Below, one piece after another: positions 52,795 to 61,257 of a stretch of 64,000 nt of DNA (its first letter is position 1; the number at the start of each line of letters is the position of its first letter). The DNA is from Motiliproteus sp965230735 (GTDB lineage Bacteria > Pseudomonadota > Gammaproteobacteria > Pseudomonadales > Balneatricaceae), in NCBI RefSeq assembly GCF_965230735.1, contig NZ_OZ246016.1, positions 1,736,001-1,800,000 on the forward strand, read 5' to 3'. The notes under the pieces were generated by a model. The model was not told the DNA's origin and did not search any database. It saw nothing but the letters and a program-made list of their open reading frames with translations. The translations under genes and the position numbers were made by a program.

Positions 52795-53625
52795 TTAGGA
52801 GGATTTGTAGCACCGACGTACAGAGGCGGCGTTGTGCAGCTCCCGTCCCATGCCGAGCACGTTGTGTCTTAACTGCGCCACCTGCTCGGCGTTGTTGTTG
52901 GCCTGGCTACCGTCGCTGCGCAGCAGGTTGTTCTCGAACCCGACCCGGGCATCGCCATCGAAGCTGCAGGCGGCCGCCAGGCACTGCTGCTCGCGTTGGC
53001 CGAAGGCGCACAGCGCCCAGGAAACCGTCGGGATTTGTCGTTGTTCGAGCTGTTGCAGGAACGGCAACAGCTCCTGCGGATTGGACTGCTGACCCTGACT
53101 GTAGCGTCCGAGCACGAACAGCAGGTGGTGATGGTCGCCGGGTAATACGCCCTGATCGAGCAGGCGGTAATAGCGAGCCAGGTCGTCGGCGCTGTAGAGA
53201 ATGTATTGGGCCAGAATGCCGCGGTCGCGGACCCAACCGAAGAAGTCGGCGGCCTGCTCAAGCCAGCTGTCACCGGGAATCAGCTCACGCAGGGCGAAGG
53301 AGGCGGCTTCGGGCTGCAGCTCGCGGATCAGCTCCATCTGTTGCGGCGGTTGGTAGATCCCGACCGCTTCGGTGGTCAGCTGCACGATTACCTGATCACC
53401 CAGCTCATCGTTGACCTGCTTGAGCATCGCGGCGTTGTCGTCGATCTCCAGACTGTGGCGACCTTCGGCATCGCGGGCATGCAGGTGCACCATCGCCGCG
53501 CCGGCTTCGACACAGGCGGCAACTTCATCGACCATCTCGGCCGGGCTGATCGGCAGCGCCGGATGATCGGCTTTGCTTCGGCGGGCGCCGTTGGGGGCAA
53601 CGATGATCAGACAGGGGTTGCTCAT
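52795..53625 (-). CDS. beta-keto acid cleavage enzyme (BKACE, DUF849 family)
   Basis: A 276-residue BKACE. These enzymes condense a beta-keto acid with acetyl-CoA and release acetoacetate plus a new CoA ester, as in Kce of lysine fermentation. Metal ligands His47 and His49 are in MVHLHARD, and the later Glu is in the R-V-G-F-E-N segment. The N-terminal APNGARRSKADHPALP stretch is nearly the family consensus. It shares a TAATG junction with the aminotransferase gene just upstream. The keto acid substrate is probably the product of that aminotransferase. Confidence 0.9.
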   Translation of the reverse strand: MSNPCLIIVAPNGARRSKADHPALPISPAEMVDEVAACVEAGAAMVHLHARDAEGRHSLEIDDNAAMLKQVNDELGDQVIVQLTTEAVGIYQPPQQMELIRELQPEAASFALRELIPGDSWLEQAADFFGWVRDRGILAQYILYSADDLARYYRLLDQGVLPGDHHHLLFVLGRYSQGQQSNPQELLPFLQQLEQRQIPTVSWALCAFGQREQQCLAAACSFDGDARVGFENNLLRSDGSQANNNAEQVAQLRHNVLGMGRELHNAASVRRCYKSS

Positions 53626-54968
53626 TATGAGGTCTCCTTGGCCAGAGTGTGGAATACCTGATTCAGGCTCAGCGACAGTTTATCGACCAGTTCGTCCAGC
53701 TGATTGTCACCGATGATGTAGGGCGGGGCCAGCAGCACGTGATGACCTTGTTCGCCGTCGATGGTGCCGCCCATCGGGTAGCACATCAGGCCGTTGTCCA
53801 TCGCGGTCTGCTTGATCCGGGCCGCCAGGGCGGTGCTGGGATCGAAGGGTTGTTGGCCGTCCCGATCCTGTACCAGTTCCAGTGCCATAAAGAGCCCGCG
53901 ACCGCGGATGTCGCCGACACGGGGGTGGTTTTCAAAGCGTTGATTGAGCCGTTCGGCCAGGCCTTGTCCTTGACGGCGGACCCGTTCCAGCAATTGGTCC
54001 TGATCAATGGCCTGCAACACTGCCAGCGCAGCCGCCGAGGCGGTGGCATGGCCCATGTAGGTGTGGCCGTGCTGGAAAAAGCCGCTGCCGTCGGCGACCG
54101 CCCGGTAGATCCGAGAACTGGCGATCATTGCGCCGATCGGCTGATAACCGGCGCCCAGCCCTTTGGCCACGGTAACGATGTCGGCCTGGATCTGTTCCTG
54201 CTCCTGGGCAAAAAGGGTGCCGGTTCGACCGATTCCGCACATCACTTCATCGAGAATCAGCAATACTCCGTACTGGTCGCAGATCTCACGGATCCGCTTG
54301 AAGTAGCCCTCGACAGCGGGAACCGCGCCGGCGGTGGCGCCGACCACCGGCTCGGCGATAAAGGCGGCGACGTTTTCCGGTCCCAGCTCAAGCAGTTTCT
54401 GCTCCAACTCGTTGGCAACCCGCTGACCGTACTGGTAGTCGGTTTCCCCCGCATGTTTATCACGGTAGGCGTAGCAAGCGGCGATATGCTCGGCGCTGGT
54501 CAGGATCGGGTCGAACGGGGCTCGACGCCACAGATTGCCGCCCACGCCCAGTGCACCCAGGGTGTTGCCGTGGTAGCTCTGGCGACGGGAGATAAAGTGA
54601 ACCCGTTGTGGCTGATCGATCTCGACAAAGTACTGTCGTGCCAGTTTCAGCGCCGACTCCACCGCTTCGGAGCCGCCACTGACCAGATAGACGTGGTTCA
54701 GATCACCCGGTGCCTTGGCGGCCAGCTGCTCGGCCAGTTGCTCGCAGGCTTCGGAGGTGAAGAAACCGCTGTGGGCGTACGCCAGTTGCTCGACCTGGGT
54801 GTTGATCGCCTGACGAACGCCGGGGTGGTTGTGACCCAGGCAGGAGACCGCGGCACCGCCGCAGGCATCCAGATAGGCATTGTTGTGCTGGTCAAAGAGG
54901 TAAACCCCTTCGCCGCGAACGGCGGTGCGAAGTGGAGTATGGCAGTGGCGGTGGAATACCTGGCTCAT
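53625..54968 (-). CDS. class III aminotransferase
   Basis: A 447-residue PLP-dependent enzyme. The cofactor Lys269 lies in VAKGLGAGYQPIGAM, the conserved Asp is in LILDEVMCGIGRTG, and VYLVSGGSEAVESALKLAR is the phosphate-binding region. Such enzymes act on omega-amino acids, diamines or beta-amino acids. I use the ATG at 54968; a longer frame from 55121 overlaps the divergent regulator gene and lacks homology. It is followed immediately by a BKACE gene, so it probably supplies a beta-keto acid from a beta-amino acid, with the LysR regulator divergent. Confidence 0.92.
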   Translation of the reverse strand: MSQVFHRHCHTPLRTAVRGEGVYLFDQHNNAYLDACGGAAVSCLGHNHPGVRQAINTQVEQLAYAHSGFFTSEACEQLAEQLAAKAPGDLNHVYLVSGGSEAVESALKLARQYFVEIDQPQRVHFISRRQSYHGNTLGALGVGGNLWRRAPFDPILTSAEHIAACYAYRDKHAGETDYQYGQRVANELEQKLLELGPENVAAFIAEPVVGATAGAVPAVEGYFKRIREICDQYGVLLILDEVMCGIGRTGTLFAQEQEQIQADIVTVAKGLGAGYQPIGAMIASSRIYRAVADGSGFFQHGHTYMGHATASAAALAVLQAIDQDQLLERVRRQGQGLAERLNQRFENHPRVGDIRGRGLFMALELVQDRDGQQPFDPSTALAARIKQTAMDNGLMCYPMGGTIDGEQGHHVLLAPPYIIGDNQLDELVDKLSLSLNQVFHTLAKETS

Positions 54969-55019
54969 TTTTAGTCTCGTTGTGTCAGTGAGTCGTTGGG
55001 GTTGAGATCCGCGTGATTT

Positions 55020-55036
55020 GGGCGAATTAGACGCCC
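55020..55036. promoter_or_regulatory. candidate LysR-type operator between aminotransferase and regulator
   Basis: An inverted repeat GGGCG-AATTAGA-CGCCC lies midway between the divergent aminotransferase and regulator genes, where LysR-type operators are expected. A related sequence (GGCG-CTAATTTGA-CGCC) occurs at 56052-56068 after the regulator gene. Confidence 0.45.
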
Positions 55037-55115
55037 GTTTAATCGTGACGACAAACGAGTTATTCTGAGCAGGTATTACCAAATGGAATATCTGGTCGGG
55101 TTCGGGGGAACAGCC

Positions 55116-56030
55116 ATGCAACGAAATCTACCCTCAATGGCTGCCTTGAAAGCGTTTGAGGCATCGGCCCGCTGTTTAAGCTTCTCCCGTGCGGCCGAAG
55201 AGCTGTTTCTGACCCAGGGCGCGGTCAGCAAGCAGGTGCAACAGCTCGAACATTATCTGGATCAAAGCCTGTTTGAACGCTTACCGACCGGGATTCAGCT
55301 GACTGCCGCCGGCGAACTGTACTATCCGCCGGTCTGTCAGGCTCTTGATATCCTGCAGGCCAGCACCGCTCAGTTGAGTCAGGCCGGCAATATCAGCAAG
55401 GTGGTGTCGTTGGATATCTCGCCGTCGCTGAGCTCACTCTGGCTGATACCCCGGCTGGCCGATTTCAACGCCCGTCATGGTGATATCCATCTGGATATTC
55501 AGGTTGGTGACGGCAATATCCGCGCCCAGACCCTGAATGCGGATATCGCGATCCGCTGTCTGCCGCTGGGTAACTACGCCGAAGCCCGCCTGATCGCTGA
55601 GGAGCGATTGCTGTTGATCGCCAATGCCCAGCAACAACGGCAAGCTCCATTGGACACCATGGATTCGTTGTCAGCCCAGACCCTGATTCCTCATCTGACC
55701 CGGCCGCAACTTTGGAGCGCTTTTTTGGCCGCACAGTTCGATGAGTCGGCGTCGCATTCTCCGGCCGGGTTTCAGTTTGGCGCCGGATTCCAGCATTTTT
55801 ATATGACCCTGGAAGCGGTACTGCATGGAATGGGATTCGGCTTGGTACCGGATTTTATGGCTGCCGCCGCGCTCTATCGGGGTGATGTGGTGAACCCGTT
55901 GGAGAGCAGTTTTCGCAGTGGTTACGGCTACTACCTGACTGTGCCGGCCCACAAGGCACAGCTGGGCAAAAACCGTCGGGTTGTGGAGTGGTTGATCGAG
56001 CAGTTTTCTGACAACGATGGTTGGAGATAA
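55116..56030 (+). CDS. LysR-family transcriptional regulator (GcvA type)
   Basis: A 304-residue regulator. The winged helix-turn-helix is in residues 5-65 (SMAALKAFEASARCLSFSR and AAEELFLTQGAVSKQVQQLE), and a LysR substrate-binding domain fills the rest. The pattern SFSRAAEELFLTQGAVSKQVQ is typical of GcvA-like regulators, which often control amino-acid metabolism genes. I chose the ATG at 55116, which has GGGGGA upstream. It is divergent from the aminotransferase-BKACE operon and probably controls it. Confidence 0.92.
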   Translation: MQRNLPSMAALKAFEASARCLSFSRAAEELFLTQGAVSKQVQQLEHYLDQSLFERLPTGIQLTAAGELYYPPVCQALDILQASTAQLSQAGNISKVVSLDISPSLSSLWLIPRLADFNARHGDIHLDIQVGDGNIRAQTLNADIAIRCLPLGNYAEARLIAEERLLLIANAQQQRQAPLDTMDSLSAQTLIPHLTRPQLWSAFLAAQFDESASHSPAGFQFGAGFQHFYMTLEAVLHGMGFGLVPDFMAAAALYRGDVVNPLESSFRSGYGYYLTVPAHKAQLGKNRRVVEWLIEQFSDNDGWR

Positions 56031-56116
56031 AACTGCGGGTTGGGTAAATCTGGCGCTAATTTGACGCCGATCAAGATTTGAACAGGCAAAATTTGCTGAT
56101 TTTTTGAACATCCGGA

Positions 56117-56166
56117 TTGTGCGCTGCAAAGATGGGTGTATGATGCTTAAGTCTAATTTTTAAGCA
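56117..56166 (+). promoter_or_regulatory. promoter and operator-like repeat before a small ORF
   Basis: A -35 box TTGTGC (56117-56122) and a -10 box TATGAT (56139-56144), with a 16-base spacer, are followed by a 7-bp-arm inverted repeat TGCTTAA-N9-TTAAGCA at 56144-56166. The repeat would overlap the transcription start and could be an operator. Confidence 0.6.
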
Positions 56167-56180
56167 TTCGGAGCTGATCA

Positions 56181-56414
56181 ATGAACACCAATGTTTATAC
56201 CGGTATTGCTAACGATGACCGTCGTATCGAGGCTGAACTGCAGGCCATGGGCGCCTACGATCAGGCCCAGGCCGACGAACCGTCCATGCTGAGCAAAGCC
56301 CTGCTGGCGGTGGAAGATTTCATTACCTGGATGCGTTGGAAAGGCGAGGTTGGTGTTTACGGCTGCCGTGTTGGTGCGGTCTACGCCCGCTGCCTGGAAT
56401 CCCGCCCCGCTTAA
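56181..56414 (+). CDS. small conserved-looking protein of unknown function
   Basis: A 77-residue protein with a GGAG site and its own promoter-like sequence. The first half is acidic and polar, and the second half has an amphipathic helix (about 37-52) followed by W-R-W-K-G and a short region with two Cys. No family is recognised. It has no signal peptide or clear membrane span. It lies downstream of the LysR gene on the same strand but with 150 bases between. Confidence 0.65.
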   Translation: MNTNVYTGIANDDRRIEAELQAMGAYDQAQADEPSMLSKALLAVEDFITWMRWKGEVGVYGCRVGAVYARCLESRPA

Positions 56415-56557
56415 TCGCTCCTTATAGTCGCGGACTCAGCCGCCTGGTGATGTTCGCGACCTGTTGTCGAAGCCGAGCCTGTTCCCACTGCTTGAGGGAG
56501 GGCTCTGCTCGATCCTAGATCTGCCCTCCGTTGCTATTCTTTACTCCTGTTCTTGAT

Positions 56558-57286
56558 TCACCAGGGCAGCCGTTCTCCGTCCCAACCGAAAAACGCCCCG
56601 CTGTTGTCCGGATCGACGTTATCGATCAATTCTCCAATGCGCTCGGCCGTTAATCGGGTGGAATAGAGCTTGTCGGCCGGTATGTTGCGTTGGAACGGCT
56701 GGGAAAGTCGCGTGTCGGTTGTGCCGGGATGAATGGCCACGACGCTGGCATTGGGGAAACTGCGGCGCCACTCGATCGACAGGGTACGGATGAACATGTT
56801 CAACGCCGCCTTACTGATCCGATAGCTGTACCAGCCCCCGAGACGGTTGTCACCGATCGAGCCGACTTTGGCCGACAACACCCCCAATCGGAAGGTGTCT
56901 TTGCGTTGGTAGAGCTGCTCCAGCTCCTGGGCCAAGGCGATCGCGCTGTGGCAATTGGCGCGGATATTGTCGAATAGGAATGTCTCCGACAGCTGACGCA
57001 GCTGCTTCTCCGGTGAGTGGGAGTCCTGGTGCAGCAAGCCGCAGCAGGACACCACTAGGCTGGGTTTGAGCTGCTGCTCGGTCAGCCACTGCGCCAGTCC
57101 TTGATACCGCCCTTGGTCGGCGGTTCTATAGCGCACTAAACCCTGGTGCTGTCGGTCCAACTGATCCAGTGCGGATGAGCGGTGATGGCTGATGGCGACC
57201 ACCTGTCGGCCTTGGGCCAGCCAGTGTTGCGTCAACGCCAGACCGATACCGCCGTTGGCGCCGTTGACCAGAGCGGTTATCGCCAT
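56558..57286 (-). CDS. short-chain dehydrogenase/reductase (CsgA-like)
   Basis: A 242-residue classical SDR, from an ATG at 57286. NAD(P) motif NGANGGIG is at residues 8-15, and the catalytic triad Ser138, Tyr155 and Lys159 is in the segments VLSAKVGS and YSYRISKAAL. It is of the C-factor type often found near photolyase and MerR genes. It is not the FolM pteridine reductase by sequence pattern. It overlaps the end of the (frame-shifted) DUF3429 gene by about 10 bases and is the last gene of the operon. Confidence 0.88.
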   Translation of the reverse strand: MAITALVNGANGGIGLALTQHWLAQGRQVVAISHHRSSALDQLDRQHQGLVRYRTADQGRYQGLAQWLTEQQLKPSLVVSCCGLLHQDSHSPEKQLRQLSETFLFDNIRANCHSAIALAQELEQLYQRKDTFRLGVLSAKVGSIGDNRLGGWYSYRISKAALNMFIRTLSIEWRRSFPNASVVAIHPGTTDTRLSQPFQRNIPADKLYSTRLTAERIGELIDNVDPDNSGAFFGWDGERLPW

Positions 57287-57719
57287 ACCCACAACCCAGC
57301 CAGCAGGTGGCAAAGTCTCACCGTGGCCGTCAGCATGATCCGCATCGACCAGTACCAGTGGGGGTAGCGCAGCCTCCAGCGCAGCCTGACTTCGGTGACC
57401 AGCAACAGCAAAAAGCCGCTGCCGCTGAGACCAAGTCCAGCTCGATCGGCAACAACATCACCAGGAACGCCAACAGTGACAACAGGATCGCCATGCTGGT
57501 GCTGACCGATCGCTGCAGCTCTTCACCCGTGATGGCGGGTAACCAGATGGCACCGGCCATAAAGGCCAGGATCACCGCACCGTAAGCGCTGAAGGATTCA
57601 AGGGCCTGGTTTTGGATCGAGACGGGCCAGATCGGTAGCAGGGCACCTAACAGGATAAAAGGCAGCACCCCCAGCCAGCTGTATGTCTGGACCTGACCGC
57701 GAAGCGGTAGTGTTTGCAT
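57277..57719 (-). pseudogene. DUF3429 membrane protein gene with an internal frameshift
   Basis: The frame from the ATG at 57719 encodes a typical DUF3429 membrane protein, with helices near 15-33, 43-62 and 73-92 and the AYGAVILAFMAGAIWLP signature. Near 57430-57437, after L-L-P-I-E-L-D-L, the frame changes to a Cys/Ser/Gly-rich tail ending at 57330. In the -1 frame the expected family ending is present, with LLLLVTEVRLRWRLRYP and HWYWSMRIMLTA, and a stop at 57277, giving about 147 residues in total. This is either a sequencing error, a real mutation or programmed frameshifting. It is co-directional with folE and SDR. Confidence 0.85.
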
Positions 57720-57737
57720 GGCATTCTCCCGCCGGGT

Positions 57738-58373
57738 TTAGCTGAGAAACTCGGCCCGGGTGTGGTGATTGGTCTTGAAGATGCCGCCCAGGGCAGTGGT
57801 GGAGGTGGAGGAGTTCACATCCTTGACCCCGCGGGCTTTGACACAGTAGTGGGTGGCCTCTATCGACACGGCGACATTGTCGGTTTCCAGCAGGGTTTGG
57901 AGGGCCACCAGCACTTGCTGGGTCAGCCGCTCCTGTACCTGGGGACGTTTGGCGAAGAAGCGAACGATACGGTTGATCTTCGACAGACCGATGATTTTCT
58001 GGGCCGGGATATAGGCGACCCGGGCCGAACCATCGATGGTGATAAAGTGATGCTCGCAGGTACTGGTCAGATCAATTCCTTTGACCTTGACCATCTCATC
58101 CACCCCCATCTTATTCTCGATTACCGCGATCCGGGGGAAGTTGTCGTAATCGAGCCCTGAGAATATTTCGTGGACGTACATCTTGGCGATACGGTGCGGG
58201 GTTTCGCACAGGCTGTCATCGTCCAGATCCAGCCCCAAAGTGGCGACCACCTCGGTCAGCAGGCCACGGATTCGCTCATACTTCTGCTCGCTGGTGTAAG
58301 GCGTTTCCACCAGCGGGGTTTCCAGGTGGTGCTCGATCAGGGCGTCGCGGACGCACTCGGCTTCAGGTGACAT
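57738..58373 (-). CDS. folE: GTP cyclohydrolase I
   Basis: A 211-residue FolE. Zinc ligands Cys106 (in CEHHF), His109 and Cys177 (in HYCVKARG) are present, as is SKINRIVRFFAKRPQVQERLT (in two parts of the active site). It makes 7,8-dihydroneopterin triphosphate from GTP, the first step to folate and pterins. The start overlaps the folX stop by 11 bases. In this locus it may feed folate or monapterin made for the photolyase antenna or another light-related reaction. Confidence 0.96.
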   Translation of the reverse strand: MSPEAECVRDALIEHHLETPLVETPYTSEQKYERIRGLLTEVVATLGLDLDDDSLCETPHRIAKMYVHEIFSGLDYDNFPRIAVIENKMGVDEMVKVKGIDLTSTCEHHFITIDGSARVAYIPAQKIIGLSKINRIVRFFAKRPQVQERLTQQVLVALQTLLETDNVAVSIEATHYCVKARGVKDVNSSTSTTALGGIFKTNHHTRAEFLS

Positions 58374-58773
58374 GATAAGACTCCTGTTCTGGCGGATTGG
58401 GGTGGCGGGTCGGCTGCTGTTGCTCCAGCGTCAGCGAGACCGAGTCGGCAAAGCGCAACGCATGGGGTTTATCGATGCTTACTCGGGCATAACTGACCCA
58501 GGGGTGGTCGCAGCAGATGGCCAGGGTGTCGGCAACCAGTTTTTCCAGCAGCAGGAAACGTCCCTGCTCGATATGGGCGATCATGCGTTTGGTCAGGGTT
58601 TTGTAGTTCAAGGCACTTTCAACCTTGTCGGACAGACACAGTTGGGAAGCGGGATAGTGGATTTCCGCGTTGACGATGATGTCCTGCTGTTTACGCTTCT
58701 CTTCATCGTTGAACCCGATATAGGTCCTCAAGCGTAAGTTGGTGATGTTGATAATGGCGTTGTTGGTGGCCAT
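58363..58773 (-). CDS. folX: dihydroneopterin triphosphate 2'-epimerase FolX
   Basis: A 136-residue tunnelling-fold protein. The sequence R-L-R-T-Y-I-G-F, the Glu in QQDIIVNAEIHYP, and the segment DKPHALRFADSVS are typical of FolX rather than FolB. FolX epimerises dihydroneopterin triphosphate toward monapterin. It sits between DUF2189 and folE with 54 bases to the upstream gene and an overlap with folE, and has a strong AGGAG site. Confidence 0.92.
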   Translation of the reverse strand: MATNNAIINITNLRLRTYIGFNDEEKRKQQDIIVNAEIHYPASQLCLSDKVESALNYKTLTKRMIAHIEQGRFLLLEKLVADTLAICCDHPWVSYARVSIDKPHALRFADSVSLTLEQQQPTRHPNPPEQESYHVT

Positions 58774-58827
58774 GGGGACTCCTGATTGGGTTTACTCCGG
58801 GCAGTGGTGATTTACAGTTTTAATCGG

Positions 58828-59604
58828 TTACTCGTAGTGACGTTGGGTACGTGTCTTGATCACGGCGATATAGGCGTGCCAACTGGCGAAGCTCAGCAAC
58901 GGCATGATCAGGATGAAGCCCAGTGCCGAGGTAGCGAACCCCAGGGTGATCAGGGCCAGAATCGTGAGCGCCCAAACCTGCATGGCGGGTAGGTTGATGC
59001 GAACGGCGTGGAACGAAGAGACAATCGCGGTCATCAGGTCGACTTTGCGTTCCAGACAGATCTGAGGGGTAAAGGCGGACAGGGTAAAAACCGCCACCAT
59101 CAACACCAACCCGACCAGGCTGCCGAATGCCAGGAAGGGGGCCATATCAAGCAAACTGGGCTGCCCCAGGGTGGGATAGAGCGCATGAAGCAGGGTGGCC
59201 AACCGCATCCAGGCGATCATCACCAGTGTCAGCACGATGGCAAAACCCCACTCGCCCACCGGGTTGCGAAACATTGAGCGCAAACTATGCAGCAGGGTGG
59301 GGCGTTGGCCCTTCTCCAGTTGCCAGGCGACATCGTACAGACCCACGGCGAACACCGGTCCGGCCAAAGCGAAGGCGACGATGGCCGGCAGAATGACCAG
59401 GTGTGAACCGGAGTTGATCGTCATGTACAGGATACTTGCCGGGATCAGACTGAATACCAGTCCGTAGATCAGACTGACCAGCGGAGCGGCTTTCAGGTCA
59501 TTCCAAGCGAGTTTGAGCCAGTGGAAAGCGGCGAGCGTATCGACCTGATGGCAGGGGATGCAGCGGGCAAAAGCGTCATGTTGAGTTTCTGAGTGAGCAG
59601 ACAT
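58828..59604 (-). CDS. DUF2189 membrane protein
   Basis: A 258-residue integral membrane protein with about six hydrophobic helices. The N-terminal H-W-L-K-L-A-W-N-D-L-K-A-A-P segment and C-terminal GFILIMPLLSFASWHAY stretch match DUF2189. The function is unknown. A C-x-x-C motif (CIPC, residues 15-18) is in the cytosolic N terminus. It is the first gene of the minus-strand light-response operon and is divergent from the photolyase gene, with the shared palindrome between them. Confidence 0.9.
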   Translation of the reverse strand: MSAHSETQHDAFARCIPCHQVDTLAAFHWLKLAWNDLKAAPLVSLIYGLVFSLIPASILYMTINSGSHLVILPAIVAFALAGPVFAVGLYDVAWQLEKGQRPTLLHSLRSMFRNPVGEWGFAIVLTLVMIAWMRLATLLHALYPTLGQPSLLDMAPFLAFGSLVGLVLMVAVFTLSAFTPQICLERKVDLMTAIVSSFHAVRINLPAMQVWALTILALITLGFATSALGFILIMPLLSFASWHAYIAVIKTRTQRHYE

Positions 59605-59697
59605 CTTTATTCCTCCTTGGTGGTCGTTTACTTAGCGATACGTTTTACGTTTAACAATAGATCATTTTTTCTTGCATAAATTTTAATTTATCTATCT

Positions 59698-59710
59698 TTG
59701 TCCAAGACAA
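59698..59710. promoter_or_regulatory. 13-bp palindromic operator, copy 1 (photolyase / DUF2189-folX-folE)
   Basis: TTGTCCAAGACAA is a 5-bp-arm palindrome (TTGTC/GACAA) located between divergent phr and DUF2189. The same 13 bases occur on the opposite strand at 62429-62441, the only other copy noticed in the window. Probably the binding site of the MerR-type regulator encoded nearby. Confidence 0.8.
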
Positions 59711-59784
59711 TATCTATTTGTTTGGCTATTCTGGTCGCTGTGCTATTAGGGTTTTGGTTTCCGGAACGGGTTAGGAATTTCTAA

Positions 59785-61227
59785 GTGGTCAAAGAAAACA
59801 TGGATCAGGAGGCGGTGCTGGTCTGGTTCCGGCAGGATCTGCGTCTCAATGACAATCCGGCGCTCTACCAGGCGGCGAAACAGGGACGGATCTTTCCGAT
59901 CTATATCTTGCCGTCGGCGCAGCAGGACGATTGGCTTCCCGGCGCCGCCAGTCGCTGGTGGCTTCACCGCTCGCTGGATTCCCTCAGTAAGCGGTTGGGA
60001 GGGAACTTACGACTGTTTCAGGGTGAGGCCTTGGAACTGATCCCCCAACTGTTACGACAGACAGGTATCAAGCAGATTTTCTGGAACCGGGATTATCAAC
60101 CGGCACCGATGCAGCGTGACCAGCGGTTGCAGCAACTGCTGGAGCAGCGGGGCGTTCAGGTACAGACCTTCAATGCTTCGCTGTTATGGGAGCCGGCGCA
60201 GGTGGTGAAAGCCGATGGCAGCCCCTACCGGGTTTATACGCCCTTTTTTCGCCACGGCTGTCTGAAACAGCCTGAACCGCGCTATCCGCTTCCCGCACCG
60301 CCCTCAATCCAGTTCCTGCACTCAGTGCCGACGGGGCTGTCATTGCCGCAACTCGGATTGTTGCCCCGCCAGCGGTGGTACCGGGAGTTCGAAAAACATT
60401 GGCAGCCGGGAGAAGCCGGTGCCGGCGATCGGTTGGCTCATTTTGTCGAGCGGCATCTGGCCGGTTACCAGCAGGGCCGTGACTATCCGGCTTTGAATAC
60501 GACTTCGCGATTATCGCCGCACCTGCATTTTGGGGAGCTGTCACCGAATCAGGCCTGGTATGTGGTCAGCCATGCTCAATTGCCGACAGCCTCTGAATCG
60601 GACCGGGATCGATTTTTAGCCGAGCTGGGATGGCGCGAGTTCAGTCACTACCTGCTGTATCACTGGCCCGAGTTGCCGCAGCAAAACTTCCAGCCCACGT
60701 TTGATCGGTTCGACTGGTCCGATGATCCACCGTTACTTCGGGCCTGGCAGCAGGGGTGCACCGGCATACCGATGGTGGATGCGGGCATGCGCGAGCTATG
60801 GCAGACCGGGTATATGCACAACCGGGTACGCATGATCGTCGGCTCGTTTCTGGTCAAGAACCTGCGTCAGCATTGGCGGCGGGGACAAGCGTGGTTCTGG
60901 GATACGCTGGTGGATGCGGATCTGGCCAACAACAGCGCCAGTTGGCAGTGGGTGGCGGGATCCGGGGCCGATGCGGCGCCTTATTTCCGGATTTTCAATC
61001 CGGTGACCCAGGGGCAGAAGTTTGATCCGGACGGACATTATGTGCGGCGGTTTTGCCCGGAGTTGGCGCTGCTACCCGACAACTACCTGCATCGGCCTTG
61101 GGAGGCCCCGGCGATCGTGCTGGAGCAGGCCGGGGTAACACTGGGGGCCGACTATCCCCGCCCGATTGTCGATTTAAAAGCCAGCCGAGCTGAGGCGCTG
61201 GCCGCCTTTGCGGCGATTAAACGCTGA
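59785..61227 (+). CDS. phrB: class I deoxyribodipyrimidine photolyase
   Basis: A 480-residue DNA photolyase that repairs cyclobutane pyrimidine dimers with light energy. The N-terminal alpha/beta antenna domain begins with LVWFRQDLRLNDNPAL, and the FAD-binding helical domain contains ELGWREFSHYLLYHWP, MVDAGMRELWQTGYMHNRVRM and DADLANNSASWQWVAGSG, each typical of class I CPD enzymes. The start is a GTG at 59785 with TAGGA upstream; an ATG at 59800 is an alternative. It is driven from the divergent promoter region that carries the 13-bp palindrome. Confidence 0.95.
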   Translation: MVKENMDQEAVLVWFRQDLRLNDNPALYQAAKQGRIFPIYILPSAQQDDWLPGAASRWWLHRSLDSLSKRLGGNLRLFQGEALELIPQLLRQTGIKQIFWNRDYQPAPMQRDQRLQQLLEQRGVQVQTFNASLLWEPAQVVKADGSPYRVYTPFFRHGCLKQPEPRYPLPAPPSIQFLHSVPTGLSLPQLGLLPRQRWYREFEKHWQPGEAGAGDRLAHFVERHLAGYQQGRDYPALNTTSRLSPHLHFGELSPNQAWYVVSHAQLPTASESDRDRFLAELGWREFSHYLLYHWPELPQQNFQPTFDRFDWSDDPPLLRAWQQGCTGIPMVDAGMRELWQTGYMHNRVRMIVGSFLVKNLRQHWRRGQAWFWDTLVDADLANNSASWQWVAGSGADAAPYFRIFNPVTQGQKFDPDGHYVRRFCPELALLPDNYLHRPWEAPAIVLEQAGVTLGADYPRPIVDLKASRAEALAAFAAIKR

Positions 61228-61257
61228 CAGCTTGGACGATCGCGACAGGGTTGAGGG

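Noticed and set aside
52611..53414. Plus-strand frame of 267 residues over the BKACE gene
   Set aside because: It is very Arg- and Cys-rich and antisense to a gene with clear metal-binding motifs.
53649..54974. A 441-residue frame antisense to the aminotransferase
   Set aside because: The aminotransferase has the PLP lysine and all family motifs; the other frame is compositionally a shadow.
56558..57286. FolM (dihydromonapterin reductase) for the SDR next to folX-folE
   Set aside because: The sequence is of the CsgA/C-factor type often found near photolyase genes; the pterin link is only positional.
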